This document shows, piece after piece, positions 1 through 8,716 of a stretch of DNA of 32,480 bases. The notes under the pieces were generated by a model. It did not search any database, was not told the DNA's origin, and worked only from the letters and a program-made list of their open reading frames with translations. Source of the stretch: Fulvivirga sp. (GTDB lineage: Bacteria > Bacteroidota > Bacteroidia > Cytophagales > Cyclobacteriaceae); the NCBI GenBank assembly GCA_028280565.1, contig JANQLQ010000122.1, forward strand, positions 1-32,480, read 5' to 3'. Both the position numbers and the translations under genes were made by a program. Positions within the stretch are counted from its first letter, which is position 1; each line of letters begins with the position of its first letter.

Positions 1-122
1 GGAATCTACGAAGTCGTGTAACGAAAACCCAGTGCATTCGCAAAGAGAACGTTCACGATCAACGACCCAGCAGATTCCGGCTCTCGAATAGCCCTCACAC
101 TATCACCGGCCGGAATGACGAT
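1..122. repeat. Dispersed repeat, family 1, copy A (cut by window edge)
   Basis: This non-coding stretch aligns almost end to end with 9634-9758. Shared blocks include GGAATC, GAAGTCG, AACGAAA, a block around TTCCGGCTCTCG, and a terminal GGCCGGAATGACGAT (108-122) against GGCCAGGATGACGAT in the other copy. The other copy begins about 40 bases earlier with the inverse of that terminus, so this copy probably starts outside the window. It lies downstream of the K+ channel gene, which is on the minus strand. A reading frame across 6-194 on the minus strand is not convincing. Confidence 0.75.
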
Positions 123-228
123 AAAGAAGGTTTTTTTCGTTTTTGATGAGGATACACAACGGGCTTCCTTATCTTTAAACCCCTGCCTATCCAATAATTG
201 AATGTGACAAAGTATAGCTAGTGCCGGG

Positions 229-1251
229 TCAAGAATGCGTGTAGAGAGCCCGGAATTTATCGATGTTCTCCGTGTGGCCTAACAGGATAAGAACGTCACC
301 GACGGTAATCTTTTTAGAAGAACTTGGGTTGAATAAGAACCCTTTCACGTCATCTTTAAAAGCCAAAATAGTAGCGCCTGTCTTATTCCGAATGTCCAGT
401 TCCCGTATGGTCTTATCATGGAATTCAGGCTTTAGCTTTTCGTAACTTACCTCTTCTAATGCCAGCTTGGAGCCTCCTACTCCGCTGATCAGGTCCAAGA
501 ATTCTATTACGTACGGTTTCGTGATCAGCTGTGCCATATGCGTGCCCCCAAGATAATCCGGCATAACCACGTGTGTAGCGCCGGCACGGTAAAGCTTCTT
601 TTGGGAGTTTACCTCGGTAGCTTTGGCAATTACTTTTATACTTGGGTTGAGCTCCCTGGCCGTTAGTGTTATAAATACATTGTCGGCATCTTCCCGCAAT
701 GCTGTAATGATAATAGCCGCGCGATCCACCCCCGCTTCTACTAACACTTCATCTAACGTGGCATTTCCGTTGATAAAAGAGAATTTCTTATCCCGGTGTA
801 CTGCTTCTATGACCGCGAGGTCTTTTTCAATGACTACAAATTCTTTACCGGCAGCTTCCAGCTCTTCGCAAGCCATGGCCCCGTTTTTTCCAAACCCACA
901 GACGATAATATGATTTTTAAGCTTTTTCATTTCCCGGTCTGAAGCGATATTTTTAAAGATCTTTCTAAGCTCACCCTCAAATAAAACAGAAGAAAGTACC
1001 GAGACAATATAGGCAAAGATGCCAAGATTTATGGTGATGTATAATACTGAAAAAAACTTTCCTTGCTGGCTAAGGGGTTGTACCTCGCTAAAGCCTACCG
1101 TTGAAAACGCCAATATCGACATATAAGCTGCGTCAATTAGGCTGAAATGCTCGATGGTCACATAACCAAAGATGCCGATAAACATACTTACTAAGAATAA
1201 CAAGGAAGCGAACATCAGCTTCCTGATATTTCCGGGTAACACGACGGCCAT
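229..1251 (-). CDS. Two-TM potassium channel with RCK (TrkA-N/TrkA-C) domains
   Basis: Likely an inner-membrane K+ channel gated through cytoplasmic RCK domains (340 aa). Visible in order: TM1 at about residues 12-33, a pore helix and filter region at 42-56, TM2 at about 67-90, then an RCK/TrkA-N Rossmann domain beginning NHIIVCGFGKNG (113-124, with GxGxxG) and a TrkA-C domain over the last ~90 residues. The layout matches MthK-type channels. The filter reads TVGFSE (51-56) where TVGYG/TVGFG is canonical: the second glycine is serine (codon at 1087-1089, AGC, one base from GGC). It is transcribed away from the sulfotransferase-like gene, with 52 bases between the two starts. Family assignment is secure; ion selectivity is not. 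Confidence 0.9.
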   Translation of the reverse strand: MAVVLPGNIRKLMFASLLFLVSMFIGIFGYVTIEHFSLIDAAYMSILAFSTVGFSEVQPLSQQGKFFSVLYITINLGIFAYIVSVLSSVLFEGELRKIFKNIASDREMKKLKNHIIVCGFGKNGAMACEELEAAGKEFVVIEKDLAVIEAVHRDKKFSFINGNATLDEVLVEAGVDRAAIIITALREDADNVFITLTARELNPSIKVIAKATEVNSQKKLYRAGATHVVMPDYLGGTHMAQLITKPYVIEFLDLISGVGGSKLALEEVSYEKLKPEFHDKTIRELDIRNKTGATILAFKDDVKGFLFNPSSSKKITVGDVLILLGHTENIDKFRALYTHS

Positions 1252-1303
1252 GGGTTTAAGATATTGATATTGTTTATTCTATCCAATTTTAATAGTTTTC
1301 CGC

Positions 1304-2017
1304 ATGCAAATAATTTCTGCATGGTCCGGGCCTAGGAATGTGTCTACGGCGCTTATGTATTCTTTCGCGCAGCGTGATGATACAGAGGTAGTTGACGAAC
1401 CTCTTTATGGGCACTATTTACACCATGTGCCGGTGGAACATCCGGGCAGGGAAGAAGTGTTGAAAGCCATGGAGACGAACGGGTTCCAAGTAATGGAAGA
1501 CTTGTTGAAAAAAGGCCAAAAACCCATTCGGTTTTTAAAGAATATGGCCCATCACTGGGTATCACTAGATCATGAACTTTTAGATCATTTTACGAACATT
1601 TTGCTGATCCGGGATCCACGGGAAATGTTGCCTTCGTTGACAAAACAACTCCCCAATGCCGGCCTAGATGACACTGCTTTGAATAAACAGGTCACCCTTT
1701 TTGATCATTTGTCCCGCAAGGGAAATAAACCGATAATTATTGATTCAAAACACGTGCTGTTAGACCCACAGAAAATATTGGCAAAGCTTTGTGGGCTACT
1801 GGACATCCCTTTTCATCAAAAGATGCTACATTGGCAGCCTGGTCCGCGACCGGAGGATGGTCCCTGGGCCAAATATTGGTACAAAGCGGTTCATGCTTCC
1901 AAGGGTTTTGAGCCTTATAAGCAAAAGAAAGAGCCCTTCCCAGCAGCCCTGCTGCCGCTGTTAGAAACGTGCAAACCGTATTATGATTATTTGTATCACC
2001 ACGCATTGAAAGATTAG
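1304..2017 (+). CDS. P-loop sulfotransferase-like protein
   Basis: A cytoplasmic P-loop protein of the sulfotransferase fold (237 aa). The N-terminal SGPRNVSTAL (8-17) stands where the 5'-phosphosulfate-binding loop lies, and LLIRDPREMLPS (100-111, R103 and S111) matches the 3'-phosphate-binding motif of PAPS-dependent sulfotransferases. DEP at 31-33 is also typical of this bacterial subgroup. The acceptor substrate cannot be read from the sequence. The stop is followed after only 3 bases by the start of a class IV aminotransferase, so the two are surely co-transcribed and may act on a shared amino-acid-derived metabolite (inference). The ATG is the first in the frame and gives the binding loop its usual N-terminal position. 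Confidence 0.8.
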   Translation: MQIISAWSGPRNVSTALMYSFAQRDDTEVVDEPLYGHYLHHVPVEHPGREEVLKAMETNGFQVMEDLLKKGQKPIRFLKNMAHHWVSLDHELLDHFTNILLIRDPREMLPSLTKQLPNAGLDDTALNKQVTLFDHLSRKGNKPIIIDSKHVLLDPQKILAKLCGLLDIPFHQKMLHWQPGPRPEDGPWAKYWYKAVHASKGFEPYKQKKEPFPAALLPLLETCKPYYDYLYHHALKD

Positions 2018-2020
2018 CTT

Positions 2021-2932
2021 ATGACACAAATTGCCTTACCCGATCCAAGAAACGAAACCATTTTAGTGAATATTGATGGGACCCTACATCGCAGGGAAGA
2101 AGCCAAAGTAAGTGTTTTTGATAGTGTTGTACAAGGCGGTGACGCCGTATGGGAAGGGATACGGATATATGAAGGGAAGGTCTTTATGCTCGAAGAACAC
2201 CTGCAACGTATGGTCGATTCTGCACATGCTATGGCGTTTGCTGAAATCCCTACAAAAGAATACCTGCGCCAAGAGATCTTTAAAACTTTGCAGGCGAACA
2301 ACATGTATGACGGGGCTCATATCCGGCTTACACTTACGCGGGGAAAGAAGGTGACATCCGGCATGAGCCCGGCATTTAACCAATACGGACCCACGCTGAT
2401 CGTTTTAGCAGAATGGAAAGAGCCTGTCTACGATGTCGAAGGCATTCGGCTCATCACCTCTTCCATTCGGCGGAATCCTCCTCAATGCATCGACTCTAAG
2501 ATCCATCACAATAATCTTATCAATAACATATTGGCAAAGATAGAAGCTAACCTGGCCGGGGTGGAAGATGCCATTATGCTGGACATAGATGGTTTTGTAT
2601 CTGAAACAAATGCTACGAATGTATTCTTTGTAAAGGCGGGTAAGGTCAAAACTCCTTTTGCCGATAGCTGTTTGCCCGGTATTACCCGTGCCAATGTCAT
2701 GGCCATTGCTCGTGGGCATGACCTGCCGATGACGGAAAAGAGGATCTCCCTGTCAGAAATGTACACGGCAGATGAAGTTTTTGTGACGGGTTCAATGGGT
2801 GAGATCACCCCTGTTTTAACCATTGATGGCCGCAAAATAGGAACAGGGACCACGGGCGAGATCACCAGGCAGATCATGGAGCATTACCGGCAGCTTACCC
2901 GCAAACAGGGCGTACCCATCCCCAAAGAATAG
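2021..2932 (+). CDS. Class IV PLP aminotransferase (branched-chain aminotransferase-like)
   Basis: A fold-type IV PLP enzyme (303 aa) of the group holding branched-chain amino acid aminotransferase, D-amino acid aminotransferase and aminodeoxychorismate lyase. The N-terminal VFDSVVQGGDAVWEGIRIY (32-50) is the family start. The PLP lysine is most likely K160 in DSKIHHNNLINN, followed by the ETNATNVFFV block (E195 onward) and the phosphate-binding VTGSMGEITPV block near the C-terminus. Length matches BCATs, but the lysine context and operon placement (3 bases after the sulfotransferase-like gene, 26 bases before a TerB-like gene) make a plain IlvE role uncertain, so I assign no symbol. Substrate is unknown. 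Confidence 0.85.
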   Translation: MTQIALPDPRNETILVNIDGTLHRREEAKVSVFDSVVQGGDAVWEGIRIYEGKVFMLEEHLQRMVDSAHAMAFAEIPTKEYLRQEIFKTLQANNMYDGAHIRLTLTRGKKVTSGMSPAFNQYGPTLIVLAEWKEPVYDVEGIRLITSSIRRNPPQCIDSKIHHNNLINNILAKIEANLAGVEDAIMLDIDGFVSETNATNVFFVKAGKVKTPFADSCLPGITRANVMAIARGHDLPMTEKRISLSEMYTADEVFVTGSMGEITPVLTIDGRKIGTGTTGEITRQIMEHYRQLTRKQGVPIPKE

Positions 2933-2958
2933 CGCAGTTTCAACGTATAGTTTCTAAG

Positions 2959-4191
2959 ATGGATCCTTCAAAAAAGGGATGGCTGAAAAAAGCCATAACG
3001 CATCATTTATCCTTAAACACTACTTCTTACTTAGAGAACTATCGTTACCCCGATGAACCTATCTATCACTTCATACCACCGACGGGTTTGGTGAGCGATG
3101 TGGCGGTAGCCGCGAGTAGGCCCGTGTATGGGCCGGGGAGGTTTAAACTGCATTTGATCCGTGGCATCGTCAATATTTATAAGCTCTCACAAGCACAAAA
3201 AGATCCGTACAATCTAGAAAGATGTACCCGTTGTATTTACACTTTTTACAAGGGAATTTTCCCGGGCTTGGCTACTGCGGGCAGAAGCTGGCTCGGGAGG
3301 TCAAGAAGCCTTTGGTCACTATGTGAGTCCATTATAAACAAAAGAATGGCTTCACTCATAAAGGTGGAAAAATACGATGTAGCAGCTGCTTTTTTTGACA
3401 ATGCCCAACTTTTCATGGATACGTACCTCTTCCGGCTTTACTGTACTGCCGAGGGAGATGAAATGCTGCTGGAATATTTGCGTAACCAGCGCGACGAAAT
3501 CACCTTAACTACACTAAAGGTCATTGCCGCCGCCTCTCATGCCAATGACCTCGTAGCCCCCGGAGAGCAGGCGCTTTTCGAACTTTTCATCAAAAACAAT
3601 AGGCTTCCGGAAGAGAAAAAACGCGTGGCGCGTGAATATCTTGTACATGGTATAGGTATCCAAAAAATCGAGGTTGAAGACCCTGGCTCATGGGCGCTCA
3701 GAAAGTTTTTACTGGAGCTAGCTATTCTTACCACATGGTCTGACAAAGCATATGACCACCTGGAACTCAGTTTTATCAACGATTTCGGGGATATGCTGGG
3801 CCTCACGGGGATGGATAAAGACTTAAGCATGCTGGCGGTAGAAGGGTTTTTTCTAAATGCATGGGATGAACAGAACGGTATGGCAATCGGGGTGAAGGAA
3901 GCTGCGCTCCGGGAGACTTTTATGAAAAGGCTGAGCCAGCTACTTTTGGCACATGAGGATGAGATGATCCACAAAATTACACAAAACCATCACCTCGTAG
4001 AGCTGCTAAGTAGGGCATCCGTGTCTGAACTGGACCAGGATGAAAAGGACAGTGTCCACCTTTCCCTGGTCCGTGAAATAGAAAGCTTACCGGCGTTCAG
4101 GGCCACCAAGCTGCCCGGCCGGTTCTTGACCTACCAAAGGCTATCCTCCATATTGCCCAAAAAGATAGCGCAGCGTATACTTTCTCAATAA
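2959..4191 (+). CDS. TerB-like helical protein, function unknown
   Basis: A 410 aa, mostly helical, cytoplasmic-looking protein without signal peptide or clear TM segment. Residues 184-228 (LKVIAAASHANDLVAPGEQ and the following helix) resemble the TerB helical core, where an AA..D..v.p.E pattern is typical. A second, weaker stretch of the same shape lies at about 249-297 (ELAILTTWSDKAYDHLE). It is third in the run after the sulfotransferase-like protein and aminotransferase and faces a TerC-family gene tail to tail with 19 bases between the ORFs. TerB and TerC are linked in tellurite/stress loci, which supports the domain reading, but the bulk of the protein is unrecognised and no enzymatic motif was found. 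Confidence 0.6.
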   Translation: MDPSKKGWLKKAITHHLSLNTTSYLENYRYPDEPIYHFIPPTGLVSDVAVAASRPVYGPGRFKLHLIRGIVNIYKLSQAQKDPYNLERCTRCIYTFYKGIFPGLATAGRSWLGRSRSLWSLCESIINKRMASLIKVEKYDVAAAFFDNAQLFMDTYLFRLYCTAEGDEMLLEYLRNQRDEITLTTLKVIAAASHANDLVAPGEQALFELFIKNNRLPEEKKRVAREYLVHGIGIQKIEVEDPGSWALRKFLLELAILTTWSDKAYDHLELSFINDFGDMLGLTGMDKDLSMLAVEGFFLNAWDEQNGMAIGVKEAALRETFMKRLSQLLLAHEDEMIHKITQNHHLVELLSRASVSELDQDEKDSVHLSLVREIESLPAFRATKLPGRFLTYQRLSSILPKKIAQRILSQ

Positions 4192-4210
4192 GACCTGGCC
4201 AGGGAGCGCT

Positions 4211-5167
4211 TTATTTAGCAGCTTCCCGCCTCGGGATAAAAAGTGACATCACGATGGAACCGATCAACGTGGCAATGATGACAGAAAACGAAACAACAAT
4301 AGGGATATGTACATCAAATATTTCCAGTAGCATTTTGGCACCGATAAAGATCAAAATGAACGAAAGCCCCTTTTGTAGCAAATGAAATTTATCAATAATC
4401 CCTGCGAGCAGGAAGAATTTAGCCCTAAGCCCTAGAACGGCGAAGATGTTGGAAGTATAGATAAGGAATTCACTTTGCGTGATGGCAAAAGCTGCGGGGA
4501 TGGAATCTACCGCGAAGATGAGATCCGTAGTTTCTATCAAAATGACCACCAAGAATAACCTCGTGAATAAGAGCTTTCCATTTCTGCGGATCACAAAACG
4601 GCCGCCAAAGTGACTTTTGGAAATGTTTAAATATTTCCTGGAAAACCTCAGTACCGGGTTTTTAGCAGGGTCTATATCACTGTTATCATCTTCAAAAAAG
4701 ATCTTTATTCCAGAGTAGACCAGGAAAACGCCAAATATGTATAGTATCCAGTAAAATTTGCCGATCAGGTAGGCTCCTACAAATATGAAAATGGCCCTGA
4801 ACACGAGCGCTCCTAAAATACCCCAAAAAAGAATGTTGTGATAATACTCTTCTTCTACTTTGAAATACCTCAGTATCAAAAGGATAACAAATACATTATC
4901 TACCGAAAGCGCATATTCTGTGAGATAGGCTGAAAAGTAAGCCAATGAGGCATCTGCCCCGCCGTTGTACAGGTATACGAGGTAGCCGAACACCACCGAG
5001 ATGAACACCCAAAAAACAGACTGCCAAAAAGCCGACCGTGTGGAGATTACATGGGCCTTTTTATTAAAAAAGCCAAGATCAATTATCAAGAAAAGTAAAA
5101 TAATTGCTCCAAAAACAATAAAAAGAACTGACTCGTAAGTGTTTTCAAACAAGGAAAATAAGAACAT
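4211..5167 (-). CDS. TerC/Alx-family integral membrane protein
   Basis: A polytopic inner-membrane protein (318 aa) of the TerC/Alx family, members of which export Mn2+ or support metalation of exported proteins. Around eight or nine hydrophobic segments are visible. Both family motifs are present: EYALSVDNVFVI (84-95; D90, N91) and ETTDLIFAVDSIPA (212-225; D215, D221), whose acidic residues likely bind metal. A charged loop at about 159-200 separates the two halves. The segment before the start (5168-5296) carries a possible minus-strand -7 box at 5236-5243 (TAAATTTG) but no clear -33 box, and I did not see the conserved features of the yybP-ykoY Mn riboswitch often found before Alx genes. 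Confidence 0.9.
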   Translation of the reverse strand: MFLFSLFENTYESVLFIVFGAIILLFLIIDLGFFNKKAHVISTRSAFWQSVFWVFISVVFGYLVYLYNGGADASLAYFSAYLTEYALSVDNVFVILLILRYFKVEEEYYHNILFWGILGALVFRAIFIFVGAYLIGKFYWILYIFGVFLVYSGIKIFFEDDNSDIDPAKNPVLRFSRKYLNISKSHFGGRFVIRRNGKLLFTRLFLVVILIETTDLIFAVDSIPAAFAITQSEFLIYTSNIFAVLGLRAKFFLLAGIIDKFHLLQKGLSFILIFIGAKMLLEIFDVHIPIVVSFSVIIATLIGSIVMSLFIPRREAAK

Positions 5168-5296
5168 GCTCAGAGAATTACCGGCTATCTACTAAAAGGA
5201 GGAAATTTTGTGTTGAATTCACCACCAAAATGCCGCAAATTTAATAAAATTAATTGAAGGTAGAATACCCAGTATGTTAAATTAAGGCCTTTTGTT

Positions 5297-5710
5297 TCAG
5301 GCATTTGTGCAACCTCCACAGGTGCCTTGGATCAACAGGTTCTTTTCTTGTGTTTTAAAGCCTTTAGGAAGAGGTACTGCAGGAATCTTAATATCTTCCA
5401 AGCAAGTGGTCTGCCCACATTGATTACATTTGAAGTGAACGTGTTCGTGGTGGTGCTCTCCAAGGCTACAGTCGTGGCATAAGGCGTATTTTGTGGCCCC
5501 GCCATCGTCAAGTACTTTGTGAATCAAACCCTTATCCAGGAACGTACGGAGAGTGCGATAGACAGTAACCCGGTCGATGGCCGGGTCTACCTGCCTTTCT
5601 ATATCCGAGTGGGACAGGGCGTGTTCGTTGGACAGCATAAGCTCTAAAACTTCTTCCCTGCAGTTAGTATTTTTCAACTTAAAATCTTTCAACAACTGCT
5701 TTGCTTCCAT
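5297..5710 (-). CDS. Fur-family metal-responsive repressor
   Basis: A Fur superfamily regulator, 137 aa from the preferred start. The winged helix includes the recognition segment DRVTVYRTLRTFLDKG, and the dimerisation half has the metal motif HHHEHVHFKC followed by structural-zinc cysteines CNQCG and a C-terminal CGGC. An extra pair, CHDC, precedes the histidine cluster. The frame runs up to an ATG at 5728, one base from the ABC transporter stop, but the family normally begins near MEAKQLLKDF, so I take the ATG at 5710. It is probably co-transcribed with the ABC exporter upstream. Whether it senses Fe, Zn or peroxide cannot be decided from sequence alone. Confidence 0.88.
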   Translation of the reverse strand: MEAKQLLKDFKLKNTNCREEVLELMLSNEHALSHSDIERQVDPAIDRVTVYRTLRTFLDKGLIHKVLDDGGATKYALCHDCSLGEHHHEHVHFKCNQCGQTTCLEDIKIPAVPLPKGFKTQEKNLLIQGTCGGCTNA

Positions 5711-5729
5711 AGGTCTAAAGATAAGCAAT

Positions 5730-7529
5730 TTAGGCCAATTGAAATTGCAATTTTAAGAGATGGTTATACAAGCCGTCGTATTGCTGGGAGAGCTCATCAT
5801 GGGTTCCTGACTCCACGACTTGGCCATTACTGATCACATATATCTTGTCTACTTTTCGGATAGTAGCCAGCCGGTGCGCAATGATGATCGTGGTTCGGTC
5901 TTTCATCAGCTCATTTAGCGCTTCTTGGACAAGAAGTTCCGACTCCGCGTCTAATGAACTGGTAGCTTCATCCAATATAAGCAGGGCAGGGTTTTTTAGG
6001 ACAGCGCGAGCTATGGCGATACGCTGGCGCTGCCCGCCGGAAAGTTTAATGCCTCTTTCGCCTACTACCGTATCTAGCCCCCCCGGGAATTTCTCGATAA
6101 ACTCAAGTGCATTGGCCTTCCGGGCAGCTTCTTTGATCTCCTGTTCTGATGCTCCCGGCCTGCCATATGCTATGTTTTCCCGGATGGTACCGCCAAACAA
6201 TATGACCTCCTGGGGTACTATTCCCAAGTTTCGGCGATAGGCGACCAGGTCATATTCGTTTAGCGGGGTGCCATCTACGGTGATCTGCCCCTGGTACTGC
6301 TCATAGTAACGCATGATGAGCTGGATGATGGTGGACTTGCCAGCGCCGCTCTGCCCCACCAGTGCTACTTTTTGACCCGCTTCTACGGATAGGTCAAGCG
6401 ATTTTAAGACTTGTACTTCTTGCCTGCCGGGATAGGTAAATGACACATTGTTCAAGATAATATTGCCCTGTAGTTGTAGCTTGTTATCCTTTTGCAGTCC
6501 ATCGCTCTCTGCGTCTTCTTCCATGATCTCCAACACCCGTTCCGAGGCGCCTATGGCTCTTTGAAGCTGGCCGTAGACATCACCTAAGCCTGCTATAGAA
6601 CCCCCTATGAACGAGGTGTATAAGACAAAAGACAGCAGGTCACCGATAGATATGCTTCCCTCGCTTACTAGCATGGCCCCGTACCACATTACGGCTACAA
6701 TGCCTCCGAAGAGAACAAATATGATAAAAGAAATAAAGGCCCCGCGGTACGTAGCAGTTTTCAAGGCGATGTCCACTACACCCTGCAAGGCACGTGTGTA
6801 TCGGTTTTTTTCAAAGATCTCGTTCGTAAATGCCTTCACCATATTTACGGCCTGTAAGGTTTCCTCTACGATGATGTTCGCATCGGCTAACCGATCCTGC
6901 GTTTCCTTAGAGAGTTTCCTGATGTATTTGCCAAAGACCAGGGCGCTTATTACCAATACCGGGAAGGTCAATAACATAAAAAGTGTCAACCTGGGGGTAG
7001 AATAAAAGATCAGGGTAGTGCCTATGACTAAGGTAGCCACTTGGCGAAACAGCTCTGCGAGGGTAACAGAAAATGTATCTTGCAACATGGACACGTCCGT
7101 GGTGATACGGCTCACCAGTTCACCGATACGGCGGCTGTCAAAAAACTTAAGGGGTAGTGTTAGTATTTTGCTGAATACGGCCATGCGGACGTCGGCCATA
7201 GAGCGCTCCGTTACTTTAGAAAAGAAATAAACCCGTAAGAATGAGAATAGGCTTTGTGCGAGTAATACCCCCAATAATACTAAGGTTATGGTGTTGATGG
7301 AATCCAGCACCCAGGTTTTCCCCGAGGCGATATCGATGAGCTTTCCTGCCAAATAGGGAAATGACAGCAGGATAGTACTGCTAAAAAGCAAGCATACCAT
7401 GCCTGCTACAAACCAACGACGGTAGGGCAATACAAAACGAAAAACGCCTAATAATTTTTTAAAATTGGTTCGGTTGAGTGCCCGTTTCTCGTTTTCACCT
7501 AGTGGCTCCCTGCCTCTTCGTTTCGCCAT
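5730..7529 (-). CDS. ABC exporter, fused TM and ATPase domains (MsbA-like)
   Basis: A half-transporter of 599 aa that should dimerise into a type IV ABC exporter of lipids, drugs or peptides. The six-helix TM domain spans about residues 35-320. The nucleotide-binding domain has Walker A GQSGAGKST (392-400), the Q-loop PQEVILFGG, signature LSGGQ (496-500), Walker B LLILDE (516-521), D-loop SLD and switch H552, all intact. Substrate cannot be assigned; an MsbA-like lipid A flippase role is one option. It is first in a two-gene unit with the Fur-family gene, whose frame begins right after its stop. A consensus Bacteroidota promoter lies just upstream of the start. Confidence 0.93.
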   Translation of the reverse strand: MAKRRGREPLGENEKRALNRTNFKKLLGVFRFVLPYRRWFVAGMVCLLFSSTILLSFPYLAGKLIDIASGKTWVLDSINTITLVLLGVLLAQSLFSFLRVYFFSKVTERSMADVRMAVFSKILTLPLKFFDSRRIGELVSRITTDVSMLQDTFSVTLAELFRQVATLVIGTTLIFYSTPRLTLFMLLTFPVLVISALVFGKYIRKLSKETQDRLADANIIVEETLQAVNMVKAFTNEIFEKNRYTRALQGVVDIALKTATYRGAFISFIIFVLFGGIVAVMWYGAMLVSEGSISIGDLLSFVLYTSFIGGSIAGLGDVYGQLQRAIGASERVLEIMEEDAESDGLQKDNKLQLQGNIILNNVSFTYPGRQEVQVLKSLDLSVEAGQKVALVGQSGAGKSTIIQLIMRYYEQYQGQITVDGTPLNEYDLVAYRRNLGIVPQEVILFGGTIRENIAYGRPGASEQEIKEAARKANALEFIEKFPGGLDTVVGERGIKLSGGQRQRIAIARAVLKNPALLILDEATSSLDAESELLVQEALNELMKDRTTIIIAHRLATIRKVDKIYVISNGQVVESGTHDELSQQYDGLYNHLLKLQFQLA

Positions 7530-7554
7530 AAGTATCCTTTTCTTGCTGCCAGCG

Positions 7555-7584
7555 CAAATCTATCCAGATATTATTGTTTGGCAA
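7555..7584 (-). promoter_or_regulatory. Bacteroidota-type promoter for the ABC exporter/Fur unit
   Basis: Read on the minus strand, a -33 TTG (7582-7584) is followed after 19 bases by TAGATTTG (7555-7562), a full match to the -7 consensus TAnnTTTG of the Bacteroidota primary sigma factor. It sits 25 bases before the ATG of the ABC gene. Spacing and both boxes fit; the call rests on consensus only. Confidence 0.55.
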
Positions 7585-7702
7585 TGACTGGCTGGCTCTT
7601 TATCATACACTTGTGATCTGAAAATGAAAATAGTGTAACCGGTAAAATTCGTTAACAATTACAGGTTTTAAACTAACTTTAACCACCATAACTTTCATTG
7701 AT

Positions 7703-8620
7703 ATGAACAGCTTCAAAAGAATACTCGTGGGCCTGGACCTTTCCGAATTGGACAAAACACTGATCCAGTACATTTCTATGCTTACAGCAGTGCTGGACGT
7801 GGATGCCATTTACTTTATGCACATCGCCCCATCACTGGAGCTGCCGGATGATGTAGTGCAAAAGTACCCCGACTTATTGGCACCGCTGGATGAAAGTTTG
7901 GAAAAAGGGATACGCAACAGGGTGGACCAGTATTTTGAAAACAAAAAAAATGTGGACTATCAAATCCTTGTGAAAGAAGGTAATGCCGCGGACCAGATCC
8001 TGAGGTGGTCCGGCATTAAAGAAATAGACCTGATCTTAATGGGGAGAAAACGCATGCTGAAAGGTTCTGGGATACTACCGGGCAAGCTTGCCAAAATAGC
8101 ACATTGTAGCCTGCTCATGGTCCCGGAGTTTAGCCTACCTAAGATCAGCAAGATCATGGTGCCCGTAGATTTCAGTAGAAAATCAGCGATGGCGCTGGCA
8201 GCGGGTATAGGTATACGCGAGGTATTCCGTGCCGAGTTGGTCATTCAAAACACCTATCGTGTACCCGTGGGCTACCATGCCAGTGGTAAGACGTATGAAG
8301 AGTTTGCCAATATTATGAAAGGACACGCCGAAGAAAATGCAAAAGCGTTCTTGTCTAAAAATGATGTATCTCCCGCACATGTACAGCTCGCATTTTCCTT
8401 GGACGACGATAATGATCCGGCCGACAAGATCTATCAAAAAGCCCGGGCCTTAAAGGCCGACCTCGTGGTGATAGCGTCGCGTGGCCGTACCGGTATTGCC
8501 TCCGTCTTGTTGGGTAGTGTAGCTGATAAAATGTGCCAAAATGATACAGATATCCCCCTGCTTATTATAAAAGATAAGAAAGAGAATATGGGAGTTTTAG
8601 AAGCGTTGCTTCGGCTGTAA
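7703..8620 (+). CDS. Tandem-domain universal stress protein (UspA family)
   Basis: A cytoplasmic protein of 305 aa with two UspA domains. The first (about 1-145) starts FKRILVGLDLSE; the second (about 146-290) starts ISKIMVPVDFSRKSA. The second ends with GRTGIASVLLGS (261-272), which resembles the G-x2-G-x9-G-S/T ATP-binding motif although the gap before LGS is shorter than in classical members. The first domain has a degenerate version, GRKRMLKGSGILPGKLAK. Such proteins bind ATP or AMP and support survival of stress or stationary phase in a way not predictable here. It precedes the DUF427 gene by 96 bases, far enough that separate transcription is possible. Confidence 0.88.
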   Translation: MNSFKRILVGLDLSELDKTLIQYISMLTAVLDVDAIYFMHIAPSLELPDDVVQKYPDLLAPLDESLEKGIRNRVDQYFENKKNVDYQILVKEGNAADQILRWSGIKEIDLILMGRKRMLKGSGILPGKLAKIAHCSLLMVPEFSLPKISKIMVPVDFSRKSAMALAAGIGIREVFRAELVIQNTYRVPVGYHASGKTYEEFANIMKGHAEENAKAFLSKNDVSPAHVQLAFSLDDDNDPADKIYQKARALKADLVVIASRGRTGIASVLLGSVADKMCQNDTDIPLLIIKDKKENMGVLEALLRL

Positions 8621-8716
8621 ATTATGTGGTATACGAAGATCTAAATTGTCGTAAGAATGTCATAACCGTAATGCCCGAGAAGCGTTATAAATTTTTAAAT
8701 TAACTTATCATAGAAT

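Noticed and set aside
3537-3974. Long antisense open frame inside the TerB-like gene, and similar ones inside polA, the ABC exporter and M16
   Set aside because: Serine-rich, featureless translations typical of the complement of real coding sequence.
5194-5257. AAAAGGAGG followed by a 15-residue GTG-started frame on the plus strand
   Set aside because: A good Shine-Dalgarno match is not informative in this phylum, the peptide has no features, and it is antisense to the leader of the TerC gene.
5168-5296. Possible Mn-sensing yybP-ykoY riboswitch before the TerC/Alx gene
   Set aside because: The conserved loops of that riboswitch are not visible by eye and the gap is short and A/T-rich.
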